DNA of 64,000 nt from Mucilaginibacter sp. Bleaf8. Lineage in GTDB: Bacteria; Bacteroidota; Bacteroidia; Sphingobacteriales; Sphingobacteriaceae. Shown here piece after piece: positions 27,386 to 36,485 of the stretch. The stretch's first letter is position 1. Each line of letters starts with the position of its first letter. The translations under genes were made by a program, and so were the position numbers. The stretch covers positions 1,736,001 to 1,800,000 of the forward strand of contig NZ_JAHBBK010000001.1 in the NCBI RefSeq assembly GCF_018390515.1, written 5' to 3'. Under the pieces are notes generated by a model. The model worked only from the letters and a program-made list of their open reading frames with translations. It was not told the DNA's origin and did not search any database.

Positions 27386-28109
27386 ACAACATACCCTCCG
27401 TTTTCAATCTTTTCTGCACATCCTGTTTATAGTTACGGCCAATGGGCAGTTCGTGACCGCCAACTTCTACAACACCAGCATAAAATGCCTCTATTTTGGA
27501 TAAGGCCACAATGAAGGAACGATGTATGCGCACAAACCGCCGCTCGGGCAGCATCTCTTCCAAAAAGCTGATTCTTTGCTTACTGATGTATACATGGTTG
27601 TGCGCTACCACTTTCACATAGTCGCGCAGGCTCTCAATCCACAAAATATCATTGATGTTGATTTTAATCGTTTTGCGCTCCACCTTCAAATACAAAAAGG
27701 CTTCGGTATCGCCAACCGGCAACGCAGGGGTTAACATGGCCGAAGGCTTGTGGTCGTTTAGCCGGTAAACTTTATCTACTGCCTGCATAAAGCGCTCAAG
27801 TGATATTGGCTTAAGCAGGTAGTCAACCACGTTTAAATCAAAGCCATCCAATGCATATTCGCCGTAAGCAGTGGTAAATATTACCTTAGGCGGATGCTTG
27901 AGGCTGCGTAAAAATTCGGTACCGTTCAAGCCCGGCATCTTAATATCCAAAAACATCAGGTCTACCGGCTTTTGCTGCAGCAGTTGAAATGCCTGTATAG
28001 CGCTGTTGCACCGCCCGGCAATTTCCATCTGGCTAAAGTTACCCAGATAGTTTTCGATTACCTCAATGGCATGGGGTTCGTCGTCAACAATTATGGTTCT
28101 TATTTTCAT
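27378..28109 (-). CDS. LytTR-family response regulator
   Basis: A 243-residue regulator. The receiver has IIVDDEPHAIEVI at the start, the phospho-acceptor Asp55 in DLMFLDIKMPG, and the Thr/Lys sites in IFTTAYGEYALDG and DYLLKPIS. Residues 140-240 form a LytTR DNA-binding domain (INDILWIESLRDYVKVV, RFVRIHRSFIVAL, LPIGRNYK). Its ATG overlaps the stop of the upstream histidine kinase by four bases, so the pair is coupled. Its 3' end overlaps the convergent TonB-family pseudogene by 8 nt. Confidence 0.92.
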   Translation of the reverse strand: MKIRTIIVDDEPHAIEVIENYLGNFSQMEIAGRCNSAIQAFQLLQQKPVDLMFLDIKMPGLNGTEFLRSLKHPPKVIFTTAYGEYALDGFDLNVVDYLLKPISLERFMQAVDKVYRLNDHKPSAMLTPALPVGDTEAFLYLKVERKTIKININDILWIESLRDYVKVVAHNHVYISKQRISFLEEMLPERRFVRIHRSFIVALSKIEAFYAGVVEVGGHELPIGRNYKQDVQKRLKTEGMLFN

Positions 28110-29221
28110 GCTACGATCAGGTTAGGTTCCGGCTTGTGCTCGGTTTGCAAAGTAAGCTCTAATACTACTAAAAAGGCATCTTCATCATCCAGCACTTTAA
28201 GTTGATGGGCGGATGGGTATAATAAATCGAGCCGCTTACGTACATTTTGCATTCCGATATGCCCATGATGCTTTTGCGCAGCGGCAGCGGCATTTTCTGG
28301 TTTACTATTGGACACTTTCATCTTCAGGCGGGTACCCTCAACATGCAAGTCAATACTTACCCATGCCTCGCCAACCGTATCACTGGCACCATGCTTAAAA
28401 GCATTTTCAATAAAAGTAAGCATAATCAGGGGGGCTATCTGCTTGTTCTGTAAATCGCCTCTGATGTAAAAATTTAAATCCAACCGTTCTTCATAGCGCA
28501 GTTTCTCCAGGCTCACATACTGTTGCAGCATCAATACTTCTTTCTGCAAGTTTACCTGCTCGGTATTACACTCATACAGCATATAGCGCAACAGATCCGA
28601 AAGCCCCAATACCACTTGCGAGGCCTTTGATGAATTAGTTAGTGTTAACGCATACAAGTTATTAAGTGTATTAAAAAGAAAGTGCGGATGAATTTGCCCT
28701 TTTAACGCATTCAACTCGGCCTGCAAGGCTGCTTGCTTACGCTCATACCACAGCTTAAACATTTTAATAACTACTGCCACCCAGATAATCATATTCATGG
28801 CTTTAAAGGCATTGATAAAGAACACCATATCAAGCAGCCTGCTTAAAACGGTGGCTTTAGCCATCTCAATGCGGTCCCAGTCATCCATAGGCAAATGCTG
28901 AATGATGTATGGATTAGCAACATATATATCAAGCAGCCGACTAAGCAGGGTAATGACAAACATCACCACAAGTAAATAACCTGTAAAGCGCAGGTACTTG
29001 CCGGTAAACAAAAAGCGGGGTATCAGCCAGCTGGCAACGGCATAGTAATAGGCCATATGCAGCGGCGTGTAAAACAGATTGTTGCGAAACGCTATCCAGA
29101 ATGTGGTTTTTACCGAGTAGATAGCCGTGTAGGCAAAAAACACACCTATCCAGAACAGGATATGTTGTGCAATTCCGGATAGCCGCATGCTGCCAAGATT
29201 TTTGATACCTGCACCGTTCAT
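28106..29221 (-). CDS. LytS-type sensor histidine kinase
   Basis: A 371-residue membrane kinase. Four hydrophobic segments occupy residues 15-155. The His_kinase domain follows with the phospho-acceptor His in GQIHPHFLFNTLNNLY near residue 195. The ATP-binding part shows MLTFIENAFKHGAS (N-box) and GHIGMQNVRKRLDLLYP (G-box). No periplasmic sensor domain is seen, so it probably senses a membrane state or a partner. It is coupled to the LytTR regulator downstream. A 10-bp inverted repeat lies in its promoter region at 29270-29304. Confidence 0.92.
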   Translation of the reverse strand: MNGAGIKNLGSMRLSGIAQHILFWIGVFFAYTAIYSVKTTFWIAFRNNLFYTPLHMAYYYAVASWLIPRFLFTGKYLRFTGYLLVVMFVITLLSRLLDIYVANPYIIQHLPMDDWDRIEMAKATVLSRLLDMVFFINAFKAMNMIIWVAVVIKMFKLWYERKQAALQAELNALKGQIHPHFLFNTLNNLYALTLTNSSKASQVVLGLSDLLRYMLYECNTEQVNLQKEVLMLQQYVSLEKLRYEERLDLNFYIRGDLQNKQIAPLIMLTFIENAFKHGASDTVGEAWVSIDLHVEGTRLKMKVSNSKPENAAAAAQKHHGHIGMQNVRKRLDLLYPSAHQLKVLDDEDAFLVVLELTLQTEHKPEPNLIVA

Positions 29222-29269
29222 GGCGCTAATCTACTTATAACCAAATACATAATAGCAATATTCCATGCG

Positions 29270-29304
29270 CTTTGTAGACTAACAACAGGCTTTTGTCGAC
29301 AAAG
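29270..29304. promoter_or_regulatory. Inverted repeat in the divergent kinase/small-protein promoter region
   Basis: CTTTGTAGAC (29270-29279) and GTCGACAAAG (29295-29304) are inverted copies with one mismatch, separated by 15 nt. The placement fits an operator, perhaps of the LytTR regulator encoded just downstream of the kinase. Confidence 0.4.
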
Positions 29305-29430
29305 TGCATCAAGATTCTCTTTAACGGTTAATTACAATAGATGAATGTAACGTGCAGCTTAAAAAGCACATTTGATCTGCTATTCATCTGCTTATAACTA
29401 TCTCCTTATTAACAAGGTAAGTGCAACAAT

Positions 29431-29438
29431 TACTTTTG
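29431..29438 (+). promoter_or_regulatory. Candidate -7 box for the small exported protein
   Basis: TACTTTTG fits TAnnTTTG exactly and lies 50 nt upstream of the ATG at 29489, giving a short leader. Confidence 0.4.
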
Positions 29439-29488
29439 AAGCAACACTTAAGGAATTAAGACATCTTATAGTACTAAATCTTACAATC

Positions 29489-29791
29489 ATGAAAAAAGCA
29501 GTATTTACCTTAACATTTTTAGTTGCAGCACTATTGAGCAGCCAAGCACAAACACTGTCAAACCATGCCTGCTGGGTTGTTGAAAGTAACCGGCACGCAA
29601 AAGCACAAACCGTAAAATTTTATGATGAGAACCAGCAGCTGGTTTACGAAGAAATGGTGAGCATTAAACTCAATATTTCTAAAAAGAAAGTACAGCAGGC
29701 CCTGAATATGATACTGACTAACCTATTGAACAAGGACGGCTTCATGGCCAATAAAAACGTAGTAGCGGCCAGCTTTCATACCTCCCGCTAA
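29489..29791 (+). CDS. Small exported protein, 100 aa
   Basis: Started at ATG 29489 (MKKAVFTLTFLVAALLSSQAQ), because the longer frame needs a TTG and hides a good signal peptide. The mature part reads LSNHACWVVESNRHAKAQTVKFYDE and NVVAASFHTSR at the end. It is basic, with no recognised domain. Cleavage is likely after SSQA. It is divergent from the LytS-LytTR pair, so it could be a target of that system; this is inference from position. Confidence 0.7.
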   Translation: MKKAVFTLTFLVAALLSSQAQTLSNHACWVVESNRHAKAQTVKFYDENQQLVYEEMVSIKLNISKKKVQQALNMILTNLLNKDGFMANKNVVAASFHTSR

Positions 29792-29856
29792 TCATCAAAA
29801 TCTTTTGTTTTAATGAACGTTGTTCGGGGCAGGCGCGAGGCTTGTCCCGTTCCTGT

Positions 29857-31977
29857 TTATAGATTAACCACCCCAACCGGCTCTACCCAGTTGCCATCTT
29901 CGCGGATGATACCGATAAGTTCATCGAGTGCATTGGTGGTATTTACATTCTTTTTCACAACCTCTTTGCCGCGATATAAAGTTATTTTACCCGGACCAGC
30001 ACCTACATAGCCGTAATCAGCATCGGCCATTTCGCCGGGACCGTTTACAATGCAGCCCATAATACCAATTTTCAAACCTTTAAGATGACTGGTACGGCTG
30101 CGGATCATTTGTGTAGTTTCCTGCAAATCGAACAACGTACGACCGCAGCTCGGGCAGCTGATGTACTCGGTTTTGGAAATGCGAGAACGGGTAGCCTGCA
30201 AAATACCGAATGCCGTTGAGGTAATTACCGCAGCCGGCATGGCAGGTGCATCAATCCAAACGCCATCGCCAAAACCATCAACCAGCAAAGCCCCCATATC
30301 GGTAGCGGCGTAAAGCTGCAATAGAGTTGCGGGGTCGGAAGTGCGGGGTGCGGGGATAAGAGCTTCTGTATTGGTGCTATTAACAATTGATAAGCTGCCG
30401 CTTGTATCTGTGTTCATGATATGCGCACTTTCATCCTCGCTCTTCACTCCCACCAAATAGCTTCTTTTCACAATTACCGGTGTGGTAATACCGGCTTTGC
30501 TCAATGCAAAAAAGAACTGGCGCTGTTCGGCCATGCCATGCTGGGCGTTGGTTTCTAATACCCAAACCAATCCTTTGTCATGGTGAGCAAGCTTAATAAA
30601 TTCAGCCGCATCAAAGTCGGCCAGGGTTACTTTTACTAAATTCAGCGGCGATGTTCGGTCATCGGCCGTTAGGTATTCTTGTAAAGCAAACACCGGATGA
30701 CAGTTCTTTTTATTAGACAGCGTTTGCCAGGTGTTGTAATTGTACAACTGCTTCAGGTTACCCGGAAAAGTGAACGATGGCAACTGATCGGCCAGATAAA
30801 CAAAATCAACCGACTGATCGGCCATGTTGTATTTATCCAGCACCGGCGAGTACAGATAACCGGCATCATTCAGCACCGCCGGATCTTTCAGGTTACGATT
30901 GCTCAAATCCAGCACCACGCGCGGCACCATATGCCCACCGATAAAAGCGTTAGCTTCGTCGGTTACACGCTTCGTGTATTCGTATGGGTTATGGCGTATT
31001 GGTTGTAAGTTGGATGTTGAGAGTTGTATGTGTTCAGTTTCTTGACTTTTAACTCTTGACTCTTGACTTCTTAAAGAATACCGCTGCACCAGTGCAATGG
31101 CCACCGGGGCTTCGGCTTCGGGTTCTTCTGTGAGGGATACACGTACGGTGTCGCCCAGGCCATCTTCCAGAAGAGTACCAATACCCACTGCCGATTTGAT
31201 GCGGCCGTCCTCACCGTCGCCAGCCTCGGTTACGCCGAGGTGCAACGGGTAGTTCATACCTTCGGCTACCATGGTTTGTACCAGCAGGCGATAGGCTTGC
31301 ACCATTACCTGCGGGTTGCTCGATTTCATGGAGATGCACAGATTGTGGTAATTGAGCGCTTCGCACATGCGGATAAACTCCATGGCCGACTCCACCATGC
31401 CTTGTGGCGTATCGCCATAACGGCTCATAATACGGTCTGAAAGAGAGCCGTGGTTTGTACCAATGCGCATAGCCGTACCATATTCTTTACAAATATTCAC
31501 CAGCGGGGTGAACTTTTGAAAGATACGATCCAGCTCGGCTTGGTATTCCAGGTCGGTATACTCCAGTTCGTCAAATTTCTTTTTATCCGCGTAGTTGCCG
31601 GGGTTGACGCGCACTTTTTCAACAATGCGGGCAGCCACCTCGGCAGCGTTGGGCGTAAAGTGTATATCGGCCACCAGCGGTACATGGTATCCGCGGGCGC
31701 GTAGTTGTTTTTTTATTTCGGCTAAATTCTGCGCTTCTTTAATGCTGGGCGCGGTAATGCGTACGTACTCGCAGCCGGCCTCCACCATGCGGATGGTTTG
31801 CTCCACCGTACCTATGGTATCCATGGTATCGGTAGTGGTCATGCTTTGAATGCGGATAGGGTTATGCCCGCCCATGGGTACATCGCCAATGGTAACCTCG
31901 CGGGTAACAAAGCGTGAATACTCGGTCAGTGAATTACAATAACGGCCTTGCAGCACTTTAACAGCATCAGCATTCAT
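29857..31977 (-). CDS. ispG: 4-hydroxy-3-methylbut-2-enyl-diphosphate synthase (long form)
   Basis: A 706-residue IspG/GcpE, a cytosolic [4Fe-4S] enzyme of the non-mevalonate isoprenoid pathway that converts MEcPP to HMBPP. The N-terminal TIM barrel starts TIGDVPMGGHNPIRIQSM and contains MKSSNP. The C-terminal Fe-S domain has CPSCGRTLF and GCIVNGPGEMADADYGYVG, giving the three cluster Cys. Length well above the ~370 residues of E. coli IspG is normal for Bacteroidota, which carry a large insert domain. Residues about 301-327 are unusual: they are encoded by simple repeats and look like a recent in-frame insertion. Confidence 0.92.
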   Translation of the reverse strand: MNADAVKVLQGRYCNSLTEYSRFVTREVTIGDVPMGGHNPIRIQSMTTTDTMDTIGTVEQTIRMVEAGCEYVRITAPSIKEAQNLAEIKKQLRARGYHVPLVADIHFTPNAAEVAARIVEKVRVNPGNYADKKKFDELEYTDLEYQAELDRIFQKFTPLVNICKEYGTAMRIGTNHGSLSDRIMSRYGDTPQGMVESAMEFIRMCEALNYHNLCISMKSSNPQVMVQAYRLLVQTMVAEGMNYPLHLGVTEAGDGEDGRIKSAVGIGTLLEDGLGDTVRVSLTEEPEAEAPVAIALVQRYSLRSQESRVKSQETEHIQLSTSNLQPIRHNPYEYTKRVTDEANAFIGGHMVPRVVLDLSNRNLKDPAVLNDAGYLYSPVLDKYNMADQSVDFVYLADQLPSFTFPGNLKQLYNYNTWQTLSNKKNCHPVFALQEYLTADDRTSPLNLVKVTLADFDAAEFIKLAHHDKGLVWVLETNAQHGMAEQRQFFFALSKAGITTPVIVKRSYLVGVKSEDESAHIMNTDTSGSLSIVNSTNTEALIPAPRTSDPATLLQLYAATDMGALLVDGFGDGVWIDAPAMPAAVITSTAFGILQATRSRISKTEYISCPSCGRTLFDLQETTQMIRSRTSHLKGLKIGIMGCIVNGPGEMADADYGYVGAGPGKITLYRGKEVVKKNVNTTNALDELIGIIREDGNWVEPVGVVNL
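30997..31077 (-). repeat. In-frame simple-repeat insert within ispG
   Basis: On the coding strand four consecutive near-copies of a 7-nt unit (GTCAAGA, GTCAAGA, GTTAAAA, GTCAAGA) are followed by AACTCTCAACATCCAAC-type sequence. It is translated as SQESRVKSQETEHIQLSTSN. Composition is unlike the surrounding enzyme and resembles intergenic repeat sequence. Confidence 0.6.
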
Positions 31978-32055
31978 ACGCGGAGAAATAGCTTTTTATT
32001 TGAATTAACAAAGTTAAGCATTATCGGCCTATCCTTGTTTCAAGTGAATGTTAAT

Positions 32056-32697
32056 TTAGTACACGTCTTTACGCACTACAAAAGTTTTGGCCAGCTTATC
32101 ATGAAGGCACTGCTTGTATTCGGTAAAAAACACAAACCAAAAACCGGCGCCGAAAAACAGACATGATAAAGCTCTGGCAAAACTTCGAGTAAGAGCTTTT
32201 TTAAAAGTGAGTTTTTCTCCCCCTTCATCAACAACCACAAGCTTGCACATATATTGTCCAAGCGTAGCACTAAGCGGCGTAATATAACATATGAAACTAT
32301 AAATAATGATTGTTACTAAAAAAGCAACTTCAATTTTTAGAACATCATTCAAGTCTTCCGGATTTACTGTTCCATTTAGGCTCAATTTAGATAATTTATC
32401 AACCGGTATGTAAGCCGCAAACATGCTTAGTTCAACCCTCACAATAAGCCCAATGATAAAATAATCGATCACGAAAGCCAACGAACGTATGCCGAACCCA
32501 GCCAGGTTATCAAAAGTTGGAAAGTAATACCCCTCGTAACGGAAGTATTCCACAAATTCGGGCAAATCGCCTGCTTTGGTCCAATTACTCAATGGCGTAC
32601 GCACCAAATCATCCGGCTCCAACCTTCCATCAGTGAGTTCATCAAATGTAAATGGTCCATTTTCGCCTTTATCGTCTTTAACAAAGTAATTATCCAT
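32056..32697 (-). CDS. GYF_2-RDD family membrane protein
   Basis: A 213-residue protein, started at ATG 32697 because the longer frame depends on TTG. Residues 1-50 are a GYF_2-like domain (NYFVKDDKGENGPFTFDEL, then LVRTPLSNWTKAGDLPEF). The rest is an RDD membrane domain with hydrophobic segments near 75, 135 and 190 (IRSLAFVIDYFIIGLIV, then LGQYMCKLVVVDE). RDD proteins have been linked to ion antiport and to membrane quality control, but the role is uncertain. It is separate from ispG by only 78 nt in the same direction. Confidence 0.78.
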   Translation of the reverse strand: MDNYFVKDDKGENGPFTFDELTDGRLEPDDLVRTPLSNWTKAGDLPEFVEYFRYEGYYFPTFDNLAGFGIRSLAFVIDYFIIGLIVRVELSMFAAYIPVDKLSKLSLNGTVNPEDLNDVLKIEVAFLVTIIIYSFICYITPLSATLGQYMCKLVVVDEGGEKLTFKKALTRSFARALSCLFFGAGFWFVFFTEYKQCLHDKLAKTFVVRKDVY

Positions 32698-32939
32698 GTA
32701 TATCGTATGCCAGTATAACAGCAAAGCAAAAGTAACTGTTTTTTGAGTATATAGAGAACCAGCCTGTTTATGCCAACCTTAGTATTAGCCAATTATAAGG
32801 TTGTGGTATTTCTATAATTCCTATATGTGGCCATCTGCGTAATTACGCTACAGTTGGAAAAATAAGTGGTTTGCCATAATTCGGAATGACAATGCTGACC
32901 AGATAGCAAATAATTTGTCTACTTTGGCACCAACAAGCT

Positions 32940-33776
32940 ATGAAAACATTTTATATTCTCTGCCTTTCGGTTTTATTGTTTCAGCCATTTGCTATGGGAC
33001 AAAGAGTTAAAACCTCGCCTACAACTGCACCTTTTACAATAGGTGTAGTTGATCACATACAATCCGTGCAATTATCCGAAACACGGAAATTAAACATTTA
33101 CTTACCTGCAAACTACAACAAAGATATTAACACCCGATATCCTATAATCTACTTGTTAGACGGCTCGGCAAACGAAGACTTTATTCATATCACAGGCATC
33201 GTGCAATTCTTAACCATGATTGAGGCTATGCCACAAACCATCGTTATAGGAATAGAAAATGTTGACCGGAAACGGGACTTTACCTTTCCAACACGCAATA
33301 AGCAGGACTTGAAAGATACACCAACATCAGGTAAATCGGCCAAATTCATAGCCTTTATAGAGAAAGAGCTGCAACCTTATATTGAAAAGAAGTACCGTAC
33401 CAATCAAAAGAAAACCATAATAGGCCAATCATTAGGTGGCTTGCTGGCTACCGAGGTACTGCTTAAAAAACCGACCTTATTTAATCAGTACGTTATTGTT
33501 AGCCCGAGTTTATGGTGGGATGATGAGTCGTTATTAGCCGATGCCCCAGTGCTGTTAAAGGCATCACATAATATACGCAGACAAGTTTATGTACTGGTGG
33601 GTAATGAACACAAAGTGATGCAGGAAGATGCTGCAAAACTTGCCGATTTATTGCGCGTTACTGCTGATACAACGTTGCAGGTAAACTACACCTTTTTACC
33701 TGATGAAAATCACCTAACCATATTGCATAATGCCGTTTACAAAGCCTTAATGGTGTTGAATAAAAAGCCAGAATAG
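32940..33776 (+). CDS. Exported esterase (PF00756-like alpha/beta hydrolase)
   Basis: A 278-residue protein with a signal peptide (LCLSVLLFQPFAMGQ). The fold is that of the IroE/Fes-like esterase group: RKLNIYLPANY, YPIIYLLDGS, the nucleophile elbow IGQSLGGLLATEVLL near residue 160, SPSLWWDDESLL, and the probable catalytic His in DENHLTILHNAVYKAL. The group includes siderophore and acyl esterases. The substrate is not known. It is monocistronic and divergent from the RDD gene. Confidence 0.85.
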   Translation: MKTFYILCLSVLLFQPFAMGQRVKTSPTTAPFTIGVVDHIQSVQLSETRKLNIYLPANYNKDINTRYPIIYLLDGSANEDFIHITGIVQFLTMIEAMPQTIVIGIENVDRKRDFTFPTRNKQDLKDTPTSGKSAKFIAFIEKELQPYIEKKYRTNQKKTIIGQSLGGLLATEVLLKKPTLFNQYVIVSPSLWWDDESLLADAPVLLKASHNIRRQVYVLVGNEHKVMQEDAAKLADLLRVTADTTLQVNYTFLPDENHLTILHNAVYKALMVLNKKPE

Positions 33777-34097
33777 AATGTACAATTAGCCTGTATTGTA
33801 AATAGTATTTGTTTATCATATGGAAATCGAATACTAATTGATGGATTATTTGCGATGCGTTTGCTTATTTAGAGACCCTTATTTAAATCAGCAGCCAGCC
33901 ACGGAACTATAATCTACAATAACAGTTATTGGATTCTCCTTTTAATGCGGAGAATAGGTTGCCGCTACATTTGTGGCATATATCGTTGATAACAATTATT
34001 AATACTGATATAATTCAACAAGAGCACGTCGGCATTTATTCTGATTATGCAGGATCAATGATTATAATCATACCTTAGCTTTTCAATCTTAATTATC
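33777..34097. other. Intergenic region, 321 nt
   Basis: AT-rich, with no open frame, tandem repeat or strong hairpin. It has a weak hairpin near 33930-33955 (GATTCTCC...GGAGAAT) without a T-run. It probably just holds the promoter of the following exported protein. Confidence 0.4.
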
Positions 34098-34727
34098 ATG
34101 AAATTATTTATTACAACCGTAGGTCTATATCTAATTAGCTGCATTGCTTATGCACAATCATTTGAGGGAAAGATAATTTACCACAACACTTACAAAAGCA
34201 AGTCGCCAAACATTAATGATAAGCAATACACTGATATGCTGGGCGATACACAAAAGTACTCCATCAAAGGCGGAAATTACAAATCAGAAGTGAATGGCCG
34301 CATGATCCTTTGGCAATTATATAACGCTCATGATGGCAGGATATACTCTAAAATGTCAATTACACCAACAGTATTATTCAATGACGAATCAAGCAATAAA
34401 GATGAGGTATTAAGCAGCGAAATACATAAGAACGCGGCGATTATACTTGGTTATAAATGTGATGAATTGCTCCTGCAATGTAAAAGCGGTGTACAGAAGT
34501 ACTATTATTCCAGCAAGTTACCAGTTGATAGCAAATTATATGCTAATCATAAGTTTGGCAACTGGAATGTCGTTATGGCCAAAATCAATGCTGTACCGCT
34601 AAAAATGGAGATTGACAATAACCAACTAACTCTTATCAGCGTGGCTACAGAAATTAAACCGATGAAAATCAATAATTCCTTTTTTGAGTTGCCAGCTAAT
34701 ACACCCGTTCAAAAAAGCTCTTACTAA
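34098..34727 (+). CDS. Exported protein, GLPGLI/DUF4412-like
   Basis: A 209-residue protein with signal peptide (LFITTVGLYLISCIAYAQ) and a beta-rich mature part. SFEGKIIYHNTYKSK at the start, NAAIILGYKCDELLL and QKYYYSSKLPVDSKLY in the middle, and a PMKINNSFFELP end resemble the GLPGLI/DUF4412 type common in Bacteroidota. Such proteins are thought to bind lipids or hydrophobic ligands in the envelope, by analogy with LolA-like folds. That is uncertain for this gene. A strong terminator follows. Confidence 0.6.
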   Translation: MKLFITTVGLYLISCIAYAQSFEGKIIYHNTYKSKSPNINDKQYTDMLGDTQKYSIKGGNYKSEVNGRMILWQLYNAHDGRIYSKMSITPTVLFNDESSNKDEVLSSEIHKNAAIILGYKCDELLLQCKSGVQKYYYSSKLPVDSKLYANHKFGNWNVVMAKINAVPLKMEIDNNQLTLISVATEIKPMKINNSFFELPANTPVQKSSY

Positions 34728-34748
34728 TCTTAAATCTCTATCCAAAAC

Positions 34749-34781
34749 AGCAAAGCCCGACCATACCGGCCGGGCTTTGCT
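34749..34781. terminator. Bidirectional hairpin terminator
   Basis: AGCAAAGCCCG (34749-34759) pairs perfectly with its complement at 34771-34781, between the exported protein and the convergent sucB gene. Confidence 0.85.
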
Positions 34782-34804
34782 TATGTAGTTAATCGAATAT
34801 CCAA

Positions 34805-36388
34805 TTAAACACCTAACAGCAAACGTGCAGGATCTTCCAGCAGTTGTTTTACACGTACCAGGAAACTTACTGACTCGCGGCCGTCAATGATGCGGTGATC
34901 GTATGACAGGGCAACGTACATCATCGGGCGGATAACCACCTGGCCGTTTACAGCCACAGGGCGCTCAATGATATTGTGCATACCCAAAATAGCTGATTGC
35001 GGCGCATTGATGATCGGGGTTGACATCATGGAACCAAACACACCACCGTTAGTGATGGTGAAGGTACCACCGGTCATATCCTCAATAGTCAGTTTATTTT
35101 CGCGGGCTTTACCAGCCAGGGTGATTACGGCTTTTTCAATCTCGGCCAGGCTCATGGCATCAGCGTTACGGATAATCGGAACCACCAAGCCTTTAGGTGC
35201 TGATACAGCGATAGAGATATCGGCAAAGTTACTGTATACAATTTCTTCACCATCAATGCGGGCACCTACGGCAGGCCATTCTTTCAGGGCCTCGGTAACC
35301 GCTTTGGTAAAGAACGACATAAAGCCTAAGCCAACACCATGTTTCTCTTTGAATTTATCTTTGTATTTGCCACGCAACTCCATGATGGGCGACATATCCA
35401 CCTCGTTGAAGGTAGTTAACATCGCAGTTTCGTTTTTCACAGAAACCAAACGACGGGCTACGGTTTTACGCAGGTTGGTCATTTTTTCGCGACGCTCACC
35501 ACGGGTACCGGTAACACCAGGCTGCGTTTGTGCAGTTTGCGGGGTTACTTTCGGTGCAGATGATGCGGCTTGAGCAGCAGGTTTCTGTGCATTCAGCGCA
35601 TCTTCCTTAGTAATACGGCCACCAACACCGGTACCATTTACACCTTGCGGATCCACACCTTTTTCGGCCAGAATTTTACCGGCAGCCGGTGATGGTGTTC
35701 CGGCAGCGTAACCAGGTGCAGATGAAGACTGAGTAGCAGGAGCGGCTTGTGAAGCGGCAGGGGCACTTGGCGCCTCGCTCTTCGAACCGCTTGCAGCGCC
35801 ACCTTCTATTTTGCAAACTACAGCGCCTATTGGTAATACGTCGCCTTCATTAGCTAAGGTAGTTAAGGTACCTGCGCTTTCGGCAGTTAGTTCAAAAGTA
35901 GCTTTATCTGATTCCAGCTCGGCAATAGCCTCGTCCATAGCTACCTGATCGCCGCTTTTCTTGATCCAGCGTGACAGGGTAACCTCAGTGATCGACTCAC
36001 CTACCGGCGGAACTTTAATTTCAGTAGATTTAGCTTCGGCCGCAGGTGCAGCAGCAGGGGCTGCCTCCGGGCGGGCCTCACGCTGGCCTGGTGCGCTTTC
36101 ATCAGCAGCAGCAGCAGTTTCTTTACTTACAGGGGCAGCAGCAGGAGCGGCGGCACCAGCTTCGATAGAAGCTACCACAGCTCCGATTGGTAAGGTATCA
36201 CCTTCCTGGGCAGTAATTTTTAAAGTTCCGGCACTTTCGGCAGTCAGCTCAAAAGTAGCTTTATCTGATTCTAATTCGGCAATCACTTCGTCCATTGCAA
36301 CTTGCTCGCCGTCTTTTTTAATCCAGCGTGACAGGGTAACTTCAGTAATGGATTCGCCTACCGGCGGAACTTTGATTTCTAAACTCAT
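34805..36388 (-). CDS. sucB: 2-oxoglutarate dehydrogenase E2, two lipoyl domains
   Basis: A 527-residue dihydrolipoyl succinyltransferase, the E2 core of the 2-oxoglutarate dehydrogenase complex of the TCA cycle. Two near-identical lipoyl domains are present, at residues 1-76 and 120-195, each with the ESDKAT site (Lys43 and Lys162). An Ala/Pro-rich linker follows, then the E3-binding domain ([19 protein letters not shown]), then the catalytic acetyltransferase domain ending in [15 protein letters not shown] with the HxxxDG motif. Many bacterial SucB proteins have one lipoyl domain. sucA lies 97 nt upstream on the same strand. Confidence 0.93.
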   Translation of the reverse strand: MSLEIKVPPVGESITEVTLSRWIKKDGEQVAMDEVIAELESDKATFELTAESAGTLKITAQEGDTLPIGAVVASIEAGAAAPAAAPVSKETAAAADESAPGQREARPEAAPAAAPAAEAKSTEIKVPPVGESITEVTLSRWIKKSGDQVAMDEAIAELESDKATFELTAESAGTLTTLANEGDVLPIGAVVCKIEGGAASGSKSEAPSAPAASQAAPATQSSSAPGYAAGTPSPAAGKILAEKGVDPQGVNGTGVGGRITKEDALNAQKPAAQAASSAPKVTPQTAQTQPGVTGTRGERREKMTNLRKTVARRLVSVKNETAMLTTFNEVDMSPIMELRGKYKDKFKEKHGVGLGFMSFFTKAVTEALKEWPAVGARIDGEEIVYSNFADISIAVSAPKGLVVPIIRNADAMSLAEIEKAVITLAGKARENKLTIEDMTGGTFTITNGGVFGSMMSTPIINAPQSAILGMHNIIERPVAVNGQVVIRPMMYVALSYDHRIIDGRESVSFLVRVKQLLEDPARLLLGV

Positions 36389-36440
36389 AATAGAATGCGT
36401 TGTAGGTTGTAATATTTAATATATAGGCATTAAATGATTA

Positions 36441-36469
36441 CAGGTTGTACGTTTTAAGTATACAACCTG
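36441..36469. repeat. Small inverted repeat between sucA and sucB
   Basis: CAGGTTGTA (36441-36449) and TACAACCTG (36461-36469) can form a 9-bp stem. Similar AGGTTGTA-type words are found nearby at about 36402-36412. It may be a REP-like unit or an mRNA processing site that balances E1 and E2; no T-run follows. Confidence 0.45.
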
Positions 36470-36485
36470 CAACCTGAATTATTTA

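Noticed and set aside
29825-29849. Imperfect GC-rich hairpin before ispG stop
   Set aside because: Stem is interrupted and not followed by a T-run; may be a weak terminator but I could not support it.
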